Origin: Nostoc sp. 'Peltigera membranacea cyanobiont' 210A
GTDB taxonomy: Bacteria > Cyanobacteriota > Cyanobacteriia > Cyanobacteriales > Nostocaceae
Length of the DNA stretch: 64,000 nt
Assembly (NCBI RefSeq): GCF_002246015.1
Contig: NZ_NOLJ01000004.1
Coordinates: 393,010 to 457,009 of the forward strand
Direction of reading: 5' to 3'
Part shown: piece by piece, positions 37,809-46,006 of the stretch
Layout: every line of letters starts with the position of its first letter
How positions within the stretch are numbered: the stretch's first letter is position 1
The notes under the pieces: generated by a model
Databases searched by the model: none
Told to the model about the DNA's origin: nothing
The model's input: only the letters and a program-made list of their open reading frames with translations
Program-made: the position numbers and the translations under genes

Positions 37809-39005
37809 ATGCAAACAAATTGGAGAATTGGGTCATTATTTGGAATTCCCCTATTTTTAGACCCGTTATGGTTTGTGATTTTAGGGTTGGCAACCCTGAA
37901 TTTTGGGGTAGCTTATCAGGAATGGGGGCCTGTTATAGCTTGGAGTGCTGGAATAGTTATGGCACTGTTGCTATTTGGTTCGGTGTTGTTACATGAGTTG
38001 GGTCATAGCTTGGTCGCCCGATCGCAAGGGATTAGAGTTAATTCAATTACCCTATTTATGTTTGGCGGGATTGCTGCCATTGAAGAAGAATCTAAAACTC
38101 CTTTCAAAGCCTTTCAAGTTGCGATCGCTGGCCCTTTGGTGAGTATCATCCTATTTTTCCTGCTCCGTGTGGCAGCTTTTGTGATTCCTGATACTAATCC
38201 TCTCAGTGTCATGGTCGGAGATTTGGCGAGAATTAACTTAGTGGTAGCTCTATTTAACCTGATTCCCGGCTTGCCTCTAGATGGAGGGCAAGTATTAAAA
38301 GCAGCACTATGGCAAATCACAGGTAATCGTTTTCAAGCCGTACACTGGGCTGCAAAGGCTGGGCAAATATTGGGTTATAGTGCGATCGCTTTCGGATTTG
38401 TTGTAGATTTCGTCACCAGGGAGTTAGTACTTGGTTTGTGGATTGCGCTGTTAGGTTGGTTTGCTGTCCGCAACGCTAACACCTATGACAACATGACTAC
38501 ATTGCAAGAAAGCCTACTCAAAGTGGTGGCGGCCGATGCGATGACTCGTGACTTTCGCGTAATTGATGCTGACCAGACATTGCGTTCCTTTGCCGATTTA
38601 TACCTCTTAGAAACCACTCCCTCACAGGTTTATTTTGCTGCTTCTGATGGACGTTACCGGGGTCTAGTTTCCATTGACGATTTCCGTTTAACCCAAAGGG
38701 GTGAATGGGAAACCGAAACTTTACATAGCATAGTGCATCCCCTGACAGAAATACCTACCGTTACAGAATCAACATTGATCGCTGAGGTAATTAATAAGCT
38801 AGAAAATGAGCAGTTACCTAGAATTACCGTCCTTTCTCCCGCGGGTGCCGTAGCTGGTGTCATTGACCGGGGAGATATTGTGCGATCGCTAGCACAAAAG
38901 TTAAATTTGCAGATAACTGATGCTGAAATTAAACGCATCAAGGAAGAAGGTAGCTATCCATCTGGGTTGCAACTGGGAGTAATCGCGAAATCAGCTACAA
39001 ATTAA
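37809..39005 (+). CDS. Site-2 protease-like metalloprotease (M50) with CBS domains
   Basis: 398 residues. An integral membrane zinc protease with HELGH (LLHELGHSLVARSQG, about residues 64-68) and the third zinc ligand in NLIPGLPLDGGQVL. At least five hydrophobic segments. The C-terminal ~150 residues carry a pair of CBS modules (VVAADAMTRDFRVIDADQ and LVSIDDFRLT...ITVLSPAGAVAGVIDRGDI) that may sense adenine nucleotides. Belongs to the SpoIVFB/Slr1821-like group that cleaves membrane-bound regulators. Substrate unknown. Followed by a terminator. Confidence 0.92.
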   Translation: MQTNWRIGSLFGIPLFLDPLWFVILGLATLNFGVAYQEWGPVIAWSAGIVMALLLFGSVLLHELGHSLVARSQGIRVNSITLFMFGGIAAIEEESKTPFKAFQVAIAGPLVSIILFFLLRVAAFVIPDTNPLSVMVGDLARINLVVALFNLIPGLPLDGGQVLKAALWQITGNRFQAVHWAAKAGQILGYSAIAFGFVVDFVTRELVLGLWIALLGWFAVRNANTYDNMTTLQESLLKVVAADAMTRDFRVIDADQTLRSFADLYLLETTPSQVYFAASDGRYRGLVSIDDFRLTQRGEWETETLHSIVHPLTEIPTVTESTLIAEVINKLENEQLPRITVLSPAGAVAGVIDRGDIVRSLAQKLNLQITDAEIKRIKEEGSYPSGLQLGVIAKSATN

Positions 39006-39100
39006 ACGTCACATCCTCGTCATAGGTTTGCAATAGATACGTCAAAAGCGTGTGTGATATTGAATTTGGTATTTGGTTACAAAATGCTTTTTTTGGGTAA

Positions 39101-39130
39101 AAGGTAGGACTTCCTACCTTTTTTATTTTT
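39101..39130 (+). terminator. Rho-independent terminator after the M50 gene
   Basis: AAGGTAGG (39101-39108) pairs with CCTACCTT (39113-39120), loop ACTT, followed by a TTTTTATTTTT run. Confidence 0.9.
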
Positions 39131-39160
39131 CAAAGTATGGCATCACTGAATAAATGGGGA

Positions 39161-39261
39161 TTGAGCATTGAGCATTGGGCATTGGAACCCAACCAGATAT
39201 TACTCATCCTTTCTTTCCTAGTCCCCAGTCCCCAATCCCCAGTACCCAGTCCCCAATCCCC
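39161..39261. repeat. Heptamer repeats (TTGAGCA; CCCCAGT/CCCCAAT)
   Basis: TTGAGCA-type units at 39161-39185 and the CCCCAGT/CCCCAAT tract at 39221-39261. The second is the same family that interrupts the phosphate permease gene. It lies in the 338-nt gap between the protease gene and der, with nothing else recognised. Confidence 0.9.
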
Positions 39262-39343
39262 AAAAATTAAATTAAAACTTCCAGTTTAAAGTGAGTAAAA
39301 TGTAGGAACGTGATATACTACACCTCTCACTTACCCTGGTTTT

Positions 39344-40714
39344 ATGGCACTGCCAATTGTTGCAATTATCGGACGCCCAAATGTGGGCAAATCCACCCTG
39401 GTTAATCGACTCGCCGGGGAACAAACGGCGATTGTCCATGATGAACCGGGAGTGACACGCGATCGCACTTATCTTCCAGCTTTCTGGAATGGTCGTGAAT
39501 TTTTAGTGGTAGACACTGGTGGTTTAGTTTTTAATGATGATACCGAATTTTTACCACTGATTCGCCAACAGGCAATGACAGCCCTTGCAGAAGCTTGTGG
39601 CGCTATTTTTGTTGTCGATGGTCAAACAGGCCCCACATCGGCAGATTTAGAAATCGCCGAATGGATGCGCCAACAACCCGTCCCTGTACTACTAGCTGTA
39701 AATAAATGTGAATCGCCAGAACAAGGCTTGATGCAAGCTGCCGAATTTTGGGAATTGGGATTGGGCGAACCTTACCCCATCTCCGCGATTCATGGCAGTG
39801 GTACAGGAGAGTTACTCGACGAGTTAGTTAATCACATCCCTGCGATTGAAGACATCCCAGACACGAATGAAATCAAAGTAGCAATTGTGGGACGCCCGAA
39901 TGTCGGCAAATCGAGCTTACTCAATTCTTTTGTCGGCGAAGAAAGGGCAATTGTTAGCCCCATTTCTGGCACTACCCGCGATGCTATTGATACTGTCATT
40001 GAACGGGAAGGACAAACCTACCGCTTGATTGACACTGCCGGGATTCGCAAAAAGAAACACATCGAATACGGCACAGAATTCTTTAGTATTAACCGGGCTT
40101 TCAAAGCGATTCGCCGCGCTGACGTGGTTTTATTAGTAATAGATGCTGTAGATGGAGTTACTGAGCAAGACCAAAAATTAGCTGGGCGGATTATCGAAGA
40201 AGGTCGAGCTTGCATCATCGTCGTTAATAAGTGGGATGCTGTCGAAAAAGACTCTTACACAATCTACGACTACGAAAAAACTCTGCAATCACGGTTACAT
40301 TTTACCGAATGGGCAGAAACAATCTTTGTGAGTGCCTTGTCAGGGCAACGGGTAGAAAAGATTTTAGAATTGGTGAAAACGGCAGCAGAATCACACAAAC
40401 GCCGTGTCAGCACATCAGTAATTAACGAAGTTTTAACAGATGCCGTCAGTTGGCATTCACCCCCAGCATCTCGTGGTGGGCGTCAGGGTAAGATTTATTA
40501 TGGTACACAAGTTAGTAGCCAACCACCAACGATCGCACTATTTGTCAACGACTCGAAACGCTTCAATGACAACTACCGTCGCTACATTGAACGGCAATTT
40601 CGTCAACAGCTAGGATTTAAAGGCACGCCAATAATTTTGCTGTGGCGGAGCAAGAAAGTACGTGATGCCGAAAGTGGTAATGTTAATAGAGCCACTCGCG
40701 TCAAAATAAGTTAG
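39344..40714 (+). CDS. der: Ribosome-assembly GTPase Der (EngA)
   Basis: 456 residues. Two tandem GTPase domains and a C-terminal KH-like domain; needed for 50S subunit maturation. Domain 1: G1 GRPNVGKS (residues 10-17), G3 DTGG, G4 NKCE. Domain 2: G1 [10 protein letters not shown]3 DTAG, G4 NKWD. G4 of domain 1 has Glu-containing NKCES instead of NKxD, which occurs in the family. KH-like part: WRSKKVRD near the end. The ATG start matches the family start [17 protein letters not shown]. Confidence 0.97.
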   Translation: MALPIVAIIGRPNVGKSTLVNRLAGEQTAIVHDEPGVTRDRTYLPAFWNGREFLVVDTGGLVFNDDTEFLPLIRQQAMTALAEACGAIFVVDGQTGPTSADLEIAEWMRQQPVPVLLAVNKCESPEQGLMQAAEFWELGLGEPYPISAIHGSGTGELLDELVNHIPAIEDIPDTNEIKVAIVGRPNVGKSSLLNSFVGEERAIVSPISGTTRDAIDTVIEREGQTYRLIDTAGIRKKKHIEYGTEFFSINRAFKAIRRADVVLLVIDAVDGVTEQDQKLAGRIIEEGRACIIVVNKWDAVEKDSYTIYDYEKTLQSRLHFTEWAETIFVSALSGQRVEKILELVKTAAESHKRRVSTSVINEVLTDAVSWHSPPASRGGRQGKIYYGTQVSSQPPTIALFVNDSKRFNDNYRRYIERQFRQQLGFKGTPIILLWRSKKVRDAESGNVNRATRVKIS

Positions 40715-40803
40715 GAGACGCGATGAATCGCGTCTGTACAAGAGAGATGCAATTAATCGCGTCTGTACAAGAGAGATGCAATTAATCGCGTTTGTACAAG
40801 AGT
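40714..40803. repeat. Triplicated palindromic repeat after der
   Basis: Three consecutive ~29-nt units built on GAGACGCGATGAATCGCGTC or AGATGCAATTAATCGCGT plus TGTACAAGAG. Each contains a small palindrome. Dispersed repeat family also at 30589-30625. Confidence 0.8.
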
Positions 40804-40929
40804 TATGAGTTAAAGCCAAACTTGCTAATTATAGAACCCTATCAAACTCAAGTTGATAGCGGCATAAGGTAAAAGTTATGAGTTAAAGTCAAAACTCCTA
40901 ACTCTTCATTTCTCACTCGTAACTCTAAA

Positions 40930-41847
40930 ATGGATTTATTGCGATCGCTGCCACTTGGACTTTATTTAGAACAACCCCAAACTTGGCTGCATAAAATCGA
41001 TCCGCGAGTCAAGTTCGCCTGGTTGATGAGCTTTTTAACAAGCTATGTTTTAGCCAACAACTTTTGGCGGGTGCTGCTGGTGGTAATATTAATCGTTGCC
41101 ACCTTGATTGCGAGAATTCCTCGACGCGTATGGCAGCAGCAAATGGGTTGGCTATTAATGTTATCGTTTTTTGTGCTAGCGATCGCAGCCATCAGTCCTG
41201 ATGGACTGGGTGTAGATTATCAGTCACGTCTGCCAGCTAATGAACAAATCTTAACCCAGCCAGCAAACTCCAATAATATTAAAGAGCCAGCAGCTGAGAA
41301 AAAAGCATACAGTTACGTGCTATTTCACAAAGGCCCGGTTAAAGTGACTCGCTACTCCTTGAGTTTGGCAGTACGTCTGAGTACACTTATATTTACCGTA
41401 ATTTACAGTACCAACCTCTATCTGCTGACAACTGCACCAGAAGAAATCACATCTGGCATAGAAAGCCTAATGCAACCCTTGCGACGCTTCAAGTTGCCTG
41501 TCACAGAAATTGCTTTAACTTTAACTTTGTCTTTGCGCTTTATTCCCTTGGTTTTAGAAGAAGTGCAAAACTTATTTCGCTCCGTGATGACAAGGGCAAT
41601 TAATTGGAAAAAGCTGGGATTAAAAGGAGCATTCAAGGTTTGGATGACAGTTGCAGAGAGACTTTTAGAAAATCTCCTCTTACGAGCCGATCAAATGGCA
41701 AATGCCATGATGGTAAGGGGTTTTACCAGTCCGAATGAGCATCGAGTGCAGTGGCACGACTTACGATTAAAAGGGCGTGACTGGCTGGCGATCGCAACTT
41801 TAATCTTATTCTGGGGAATACGGCTAGCTATAGGAACTCAGGCGTAA
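40930..41847 (+). CDS. Energy-coupling factor transporter transmembrane protein (EcfT/CbiQ family)
   Basis: 305 residues with N-terminal hydrophilic DPRVKFAW motif followed by several membrane helices. T-component of an ECF vitamin or metal (cobalt, nickel, biotin) importer that couples ATPases to a substrate-binding S-component. The coupling helices contain ALA-Arg-type patterns (MQPLRRFKLPVTEIALTLTL, ANAMMVRGFTSP). The loop at about residues 90-140 is longer than usual and hydrophilic. No ATPase or S-component nearby, so substrate cannot be set. Conserved next to der in cyanobacteria, as far as I recall. Confidence 0.85.
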   Translation: MDLLRSLPLGLYLEQPQTWLHKIDPRVKFAWLMSFLTSYVLANNFWRVLLVVILIVATLIARIPRRVWQQQMGWLLMLSFFVLAIAAISPDGLGVDYQSRLPANEQILTQPANSNNIKEPAAEKKAYSYVLFHKGPVKVTRYSLSLAVRLSTLIFTVIYSTNLYLLTTAPEEITSGIESLMQPLRRFKLPVTEIALTLTLSLRFIPLVLEEVQNLFRSVMTRAINWKKLGLKGAFKVWMTVAERLLENLLLRADQMANAMMVRGFTSPNEHRVQWHDLRLKGRDWLAIATLILFWGIRLAIGTQA

Positions 41848-41908
41848 TTTTGCGCCGATAAAATGGTAAGAGGTAATACAGCAGAATTCAAGAGTCAGAA
41901 GTAAAACA

Positions 41909-41966
41909 TTAAATCGCCGTCTCTACCAAAGACTGATTATTGTAGAGACGGCGATTCATCGCGTCT
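41909..41966. repeat. Long hairpin repeat (AATCGCCGTCTCTAC family)
   Basis: AAATCGCCGTCTCTAC at 41911-41926 pairs with GTAGAGACGGCGATT at 41942-41956. A CCTTAACCGAACC end follows at 41968-41980 and matches the terminal repeats of the MITE-like element at 4442-4528. Only one end is found here, so this is a truncated copy. Confidence 0.7.
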
Positions 41967-42178
41967 GCCTTAACCGAACCGGATTGAGCTATAGGTAACG
42001 ATATGGTAGGGTAAATTGAACAGCTACTCACCCATAAAATTGATCCCCTACCATTTCCTGTAGATTTTAGCTATTAACCAGCGTTACGCGAACACTACAA
42101 ACTAATCTCAAGATTTTGACCGAGTACCCTTATGAATCTCTGCACAATGCTCAGGCACCAATTACACCACTGAAAATA

Positions 42179-42367
42179 CTAGATAATCGATAGACCTTTT
42201 GCATAAATGATATAGGACTACTATTTGATTTTTGAAATGCACGTAGACGTAGGTTGGGTGGAGCAGAGCGCAACCCAACATATATCAGGATGTTGGGTTA
42301 CGCAAAGCCTCCACCCAACCTACAATTTTTTTGCTAGATAATCGATAGACCTTTTGCATAAATGATA
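42179..42367. repeat. 34-nt perfect direct repeats flanking a hairpin element
   Basis: The 34-nt sequence starting CTAGATAATCGATAGACC occurs at 42179-42212 and 42334-42367 without mismatch. The 121 nt between them contain a long inverted repeat: GTAGGTTGGGTGGAG near 42250 and CTCCACCCAACCTAC near 42310-42325, followed by a T7 run. No coding sequence. Confidence 0.8.
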
Positions 42368-42803
42368 GTTTTCTTTCCAGTACCCAATTTTGTGCCATTG
42401 GGCGACAGTTGTGGCAGTATGGAAAGAAGTTGAAAAATTCGCCGTTGCCGTTGGGAATTTCAAAGGGTGTTTTTCCTTCCCACGTCGAACTTTCAACCAG
42501 AGGATCGGGAATATTTTGTGCCTTGTCCCTACAGATTAGTAAAATGAAGTCACCAAAGCAGATGGTGATATTTCTCCACCAGCCTCTACTCTTTGAATCT
42601 ACGCTTCGCGGCTTTTGTTGTACCATTACGCTTCACTACCACTAGCTTCATCTGCCCATTAGGAACTAGATCAAGGTCTTCGTAACCGCAGCTTCGCATT
42701 TTAACCAAATATTCTGACGAATGTTGGTATTATCGTCTGAATGTTTGGAATTCACTGCGAAAAGATATATATACTTCCACCTTGACTACACCTTGACTCT
42801 TAA
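42368..42803. other. Intergenic region upstream of pipX, possible coding relic
   Basis: 42380-42660 reads like decayed coding sequence on the minus strand (NIPDPLVESSTWEGKTPFEI), but the frame runs into the hairpin repeat and has no credible start or family. The last 140 nt before pipX are AT-rich and should contain its promoter. Confidence 0.4.
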
Positions 42804-43082
42804 ATGAATCCAGAAAACGCAGAAACTTACATAAACCATCCAACTTGGGGTTTACTTTACAAAATCTGTATGGTTGATGAGAACCAGGATTTGTTCACCA
42901 CACTTTATGCCCAGCGCTTATTTTTTTTGGTGGCAAATGACGTTAAAGGTGTGAAATTCCAGTCTCTAGGACGTACTGAGGCAAGAATGATGTTGGAAAA
43001 TCGCTTACGTACCCTGCGGCGCAGTGGGCATTCTCAGGAGTACGATCAGCTTCAGAGTGTTTTCCAGCGCACCTTCCAATGA
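42804..43082 (+). CDS. pipX: PipX, NtcA co-activator and PII-interacting protein
   Basis: 92 residues. A Tudor-like domain (NHPTWGLLYKICMVDENQDLFTTLYAQRLFFLV) followed by helices (EARMMLENRLRTLRRSG). PipX shuttles between PII (GlnB), under nitrogen sufficiency, and the 2-oxoglutarate-bound NtcA regulator, under nitrogen limitation. The stop overlaps the start of the next gene in ATGA (43079-43082), the known coupled pipX-pipY arrangement of cyanobacteria. This links directly to hetR control, since NtcA acts upstream of heterocyst differentiation. Confidence 0.97.
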   Translation: MNPENAETYINHPTWGLLYKICMVDENQDLFTTLYAQRLFFLVANDVKGVKFQSLGRTEARMMLENRLRTLRRSGHSQEYDQLQSVFQRTFQ

Positions 43083-43747
43083 ACAGTTCGATTTCCGAAC
43101 GTATTCTTTCCATTCGCTCCTCACTACCAACATCAGTCAAATTGATTGCTGTTAGCAAGCAAGTTTCTGCCCAGGCCATTCGGTCTGCATACAACGCCGG
43201 AATTCGTGATTTCGGGGAAAGTCGTATCCAAGAAGCTGCCAGCAAACAAGCCGAGTTGCAAGATTTACCGGATATTACCTGGCACTTTATTGGACATTTG
43301 CAAAGCAATAAAGCCAAAAAAGCCATCGAGCATTTCCCTTGGATTCACTCCGTGGATAATTTGAAGCTGGCACAGCGCTTAGACCAATTGGCGCAACAGC
43401 TAGGAGTGAGTCCCCAGGTTTGCCTGCAAGTGAAAATTCTCCCCGACCTCAACAAGTCTGGTTGGAGTGTGCCAGAACTTTTGGCTGATTTACCCACACT
43501 CAATCAATACAAAAGTTTACAAATTCAAGGTTTGATGACAATTCCGCCATCAGGATTAAAAGATTCCGAAATTCTCAATGTGTTTAATCTCAATCGTGAG
43601 CTAGCCAAAGAAATCCAGGAGCAAAATTGGTCGCATATTAAAATGCAGCACCTATCTATGGGTATGTCAGGCGACTACGAACTGGCAGTGCAAGCAGGCG
43701 CAACGATGGTACGATTAGGAACAATCTTGTTTGGCGATCGCTCTTAG
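43079..43747 (+). CDS. pipY: PipY, pyridoxal-phosphate homeostasis protein (YggS/COG0325)
   Basis: 222 residues. A PLP-binding TIM-barrel fold-III protein. The PLP lysine is in VKLIAVSKQVSAQAIR; WHFIGHLQSNKAK and the C-terminal LSMGMSGDYELAVQAGATMVRLGT are typical. Regulates PLP and amino-acid balance and is functionally linked to PipX. Translationally coupled to pipX by a 4-nt overlap. Confidence 0.96.
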   Translation: MNSSISERILSIRSSLPTSVKLIAVSKQVSAQAIRSAYNAGIRDFGESRIQEAASKQAELQDLPDITWHFIGHLQSNKAKKAIEHFPWIHSVDNLKLAQRLDQLAQQLGVSPQVCLQVKILPDLNKSGWSVPELLADLPTLNQYKSLQIQGLMTIPPSGLKDSEILNVFNLNRELAKEIQEQNWSHIKMQHLSMGMSGDYELAVQAGATMVRLGTILFGDRS

Positions 43748-44114
43748 CCAATTAATCATCAGCCTTACTCTTCAGTATTAATAGAAGCTAAGGATTTGAT
43801 GACAAGAATTTTGTAACAGACTGGTGCAATCCGAAACAAAGGATATAGTATTGACAAGAGCAATCGCCAAAGGAAAATGGGGTATAAAGAAGTTTCCTTC
43901 GGATAAACCTTAGGATATAATTTTGACTCATTATTATGTTTAGGCGATGCACAGACCTTTCCAATAAGTGTCAGTTCATCGCCAAAACCCGTAGTATGAG
44001 CTACAAATAGCAATACACTTGCTGAAGTATCCACCGATGTAGCGGTCGCTCCTATCTCAACTAATCCTCAGCCAAGTCAATACAGGCTATTCGCACCAGG
44101 AGAGTACACACACA
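43748..44114. other. Intergenic region between pipY and sepF
   Basis: 367 nt. A minus-strand 89-codon frame (43765-44034) ends in a leucine-rich stretch but has no recognisable family, start signal or context; not called. No repeats noticed. Should hold the sepF promoter. Confidence 0.5.
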
Positions 44115-44720
44115 ATGAACAACATTTTTTCCAAACTCAGAGACTTTGTGGGTCTAAATGAGCAAGTGGAATACGAGTATTACGAAGAAGAACCAGAAAC
44201 AGATAATAGTAATTATCAAAATCTGTATCAGCAAGAAAATCCCCAGCCAGCACCACAAGAGAGTCCAGCCGCTCAAAATCGACGCTGGCGGGAACCAGTG
44301 CCTACAATGGGAGATGATATGACAGCAGGTTCAAAGCCAATGGGGAATGTGATTGGTATGCCAGGAGCAATTAACGGAATTTCGGAAGTTTTAGTACTCG
44401 AACCACGCACCTTTGAAGAAATGCCCCAGGCAATTCAAGCGTTGCGCGAACGCAAGTCAGTGGTATTAAATCTGACAATCATGGACCCCGATCAAGCTCA
44501 ACGAGCAGTAGATTTTGTTGCAGGTGGTACTTACGCACTAGATGGACATCAAGAGCGCATCGGTGAGAGCATCTTTTTGTTTACACCAAGTTGTGTCCAA
44601 GTTAGTACCCAAGGTGGCGTCCTTCATGAAGTACCACAACCACCAGTACGTCCTTCTCGCCCGACAACAGGTACTCCAAATCAAACCTGGGGCAACGAAA
44701 CTAACCGGATGGCACAATAA
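44115..44720 (+). CDS. sepF: Cell-division protein SepF (Cdv2)
   Basis: 201 residues. FtsZ-ring anchoring protein. An N-terminal amphipathic helix for membrane binding ([15 protein letters not shown]), an acidic/Gln/Pro-rich linker, then the SepF/DUF552 domain ([57 protein letters not shown]). The conserved order pipX-pipY-sepF-proC is found in many cyanobacteria. Variable linker and C-terminal tail. Confidence 0.97.
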   Translation: MNNIFSKLRDFVGLNEQVEYEYYEEEPETDNSNYQNLYQQENPQPAPQESPAAQNRRWREPVPTMGDDMTAGSKPMGNVIGMPGAINGISEVLVLEPRTFEEMPQAIQALRERKSVVLNLTIMDPDQAQRAVDFVAGGTYALDGHQERIGESIFLFTPSCVQVSTQGGVLHEVPQPPVRPSRPTTGTPNQTWGNETNRMAQ

Positions 44721-44737
44721 AGTTAAATTAGTATTTA

Positions 44738-45017
44738 GTCCTTTGTCCTTTGTCCTTTGTCCTACCCTGCGGGAAGCCCTTCTCTACGAGAGGCTGCGCC
44801 AACGGGTTCAGCAGTCGCTCATGGGGGAAACCCCCAGACGCTCTCTACGAGACGCTACGCGAACGCGGACTCGCTTGCCGCCGGCGCTATCGCCCTTGGG
44901 AGAAGACAGCGCTGCTTCACCGCTGACGCGTCTATGTCATTTGTCCTGGGTTTTGCTCATGGTGACAAATGACAAACGACAAATGACTAATGACCAATGA
45001 CTAATGACTAATGACTA
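44738..45017. repeat. Dense short repeats between sepF and proC
   Basis: TTTGTCC heptamers (44738-44765), several GAGACGCTACGCGAACG-type repeats (44785-44880), then ACAAATGACTAATGAC heptamers up to the proC ATG. The proC start therefore follows a repeat tract directly, and no Shine-Dalgarno is visible. Confidence 0.85.
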
Positions 45018-45836
45018 ATGACTATAAAATTTGGCTTAATTGGTGGTGGGGTAATGGGAGAAGCGCTCTTATCCCGCCTTATTGCGCGTGGAATTTATCA
45101 ATCATCAGAAGTTATAGTTAGCGAACCGCTATCTTCACGCTTAGATTTTTTAAAGCAGCAATACGGTGTTGCTGTGACGACAGATAATAGTCAGGTTTTC
45201 ACGGAAGCAAAAGAAGTTCTATTTTTGGCAGTGAAACCGCAGGTATTTAGTGCGATCGCTCAAGAATTAGCAGATATTGATATTCTTAATAGAGAACATT
45301 CACCTCTCATCATTTCTATTTTGGCGGGTGTGCCCTTAAGTCAGCTAGAAGCTGCATTTGTGCAATTGCCAGTGATTAGAGCAATGCCCAACACCCCGGC
45401 AACGGTGGGAGCAGGAGTTACCGCAATTTGTTTAGGTGCATATACCAATGCCAAGCATCACCAAATAGCACAGCAAGTTTTTTCTGCTGTAGGTGAAGTC
45501 GTAGAAGTTTCAGAAGGGCTGATGGATGCAGTTACAGGACTATCTGGTAGCGGCCCCGCTTACGTGGCGTTGTTAGTAGAAGCACTTGCAGATGGCGGAG
45601 TAGCCGCAGGTTTACCTAGAGTAATTGCCAATCAACTAGCCTTGCAAACCGTACTGGGAACAGCGAAACTGTTACATGAAACCAAAATGCACCCAGCAGA
45701 ACTCAAAGATCGCGTTACCAGTCCGGGCGGTACAACCATTGCCGGAATTGCCAAGCTAGAACAGGCAGGATTTCGTTCCGCTTTAATTGAAGCAGTCAAA
45801 GCTGCCACAGAGCGATCGCAAGAGCTGGGAAAATGA
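45018..45836 (+). CDS. proC: Pyrroline-5-carboxylate reductase
   Basis: 272 residues. NAD(P)H-dependent last step of proline synthesis. Rossmann motif FGLIGGGVMGEALLSRL at the N terminus, AMPNTPATVGAGV in the middle, and the family signature (SGPAYVALLVEALADGG, DRVTSPGGTTIAGI) in the C-terminal oligomerisation domain. Complete and canonical. Confidence 0.97.
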   Translation: MTIKFGLIGGGVMGEALLSRLIARGIYQSSEVIVSEPLSSRLDFLKQQYGVAVTTDNSQVFTEAKEVLFLAVKPQVFSAIAQELADIDILNREHSPLIISILAGVPLSQLEAAFVQLPVIRAMPNTPATVGAGVTAICLGAYTNAKHHQIAQQVFSAVGEVVEVSEGLMDAVTGLSGSGPAYVALLVEALADGGVAAGLPRVIANQLALQTVLGTAKLLHETKMHPAELKDRVTSPGGTTIAGIAKLEQAGFRSALIEAVKAATERSQELGK

Positions 45837-45840
45837 GAGA

Positions 45841-45945
45841 CTGGGGATTGGGGACTAGGGATTGGGGACTAGGCGCTGAAATTCTTCTTAAATACCTAAT
45901 ACCTAATACCTAATACCCAATCCCCAATCCCCAATCCCCAATACC
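45841..45945. repeat. Inverted heptamer tracts (GGGGATT / CCCCAAT) after proC
   Basis: GGGGATTGGGGACTAGGG-type tract at 45841-45872 and a CCTAATA/CCCCAAT tract at 45892-45945 on the same strand. They are inverted relative to each other and can pair into a large hairpin between proC and the helicase gene. Confidence 0.85.
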
Positions 45946-46006
45946 CTAACGAAGTTGACAAAAGACTCGTTAGTATAGTAAACAATCTGGTTGCAAATGT
46001 GATTGA

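Noticed and set aside
40714..40803. CRISPR array
   Set aside because: Three adjacent ~29-nt repeats without variable spacers; belongs to a dispersed palindromic repeat family. No cas genes in the window.
42285..42626. 113-codon minus-strand frame upstream of pipX
   Set aside because: Its end runs through the hairpin repeat and one 34-nt direct repeat, and no family is recognisable; at most a decayed gene.
43765..44034. 89-codon minus-strand frame between pipY and sepF
   Set aside because: No recognisable family, start signal or context.
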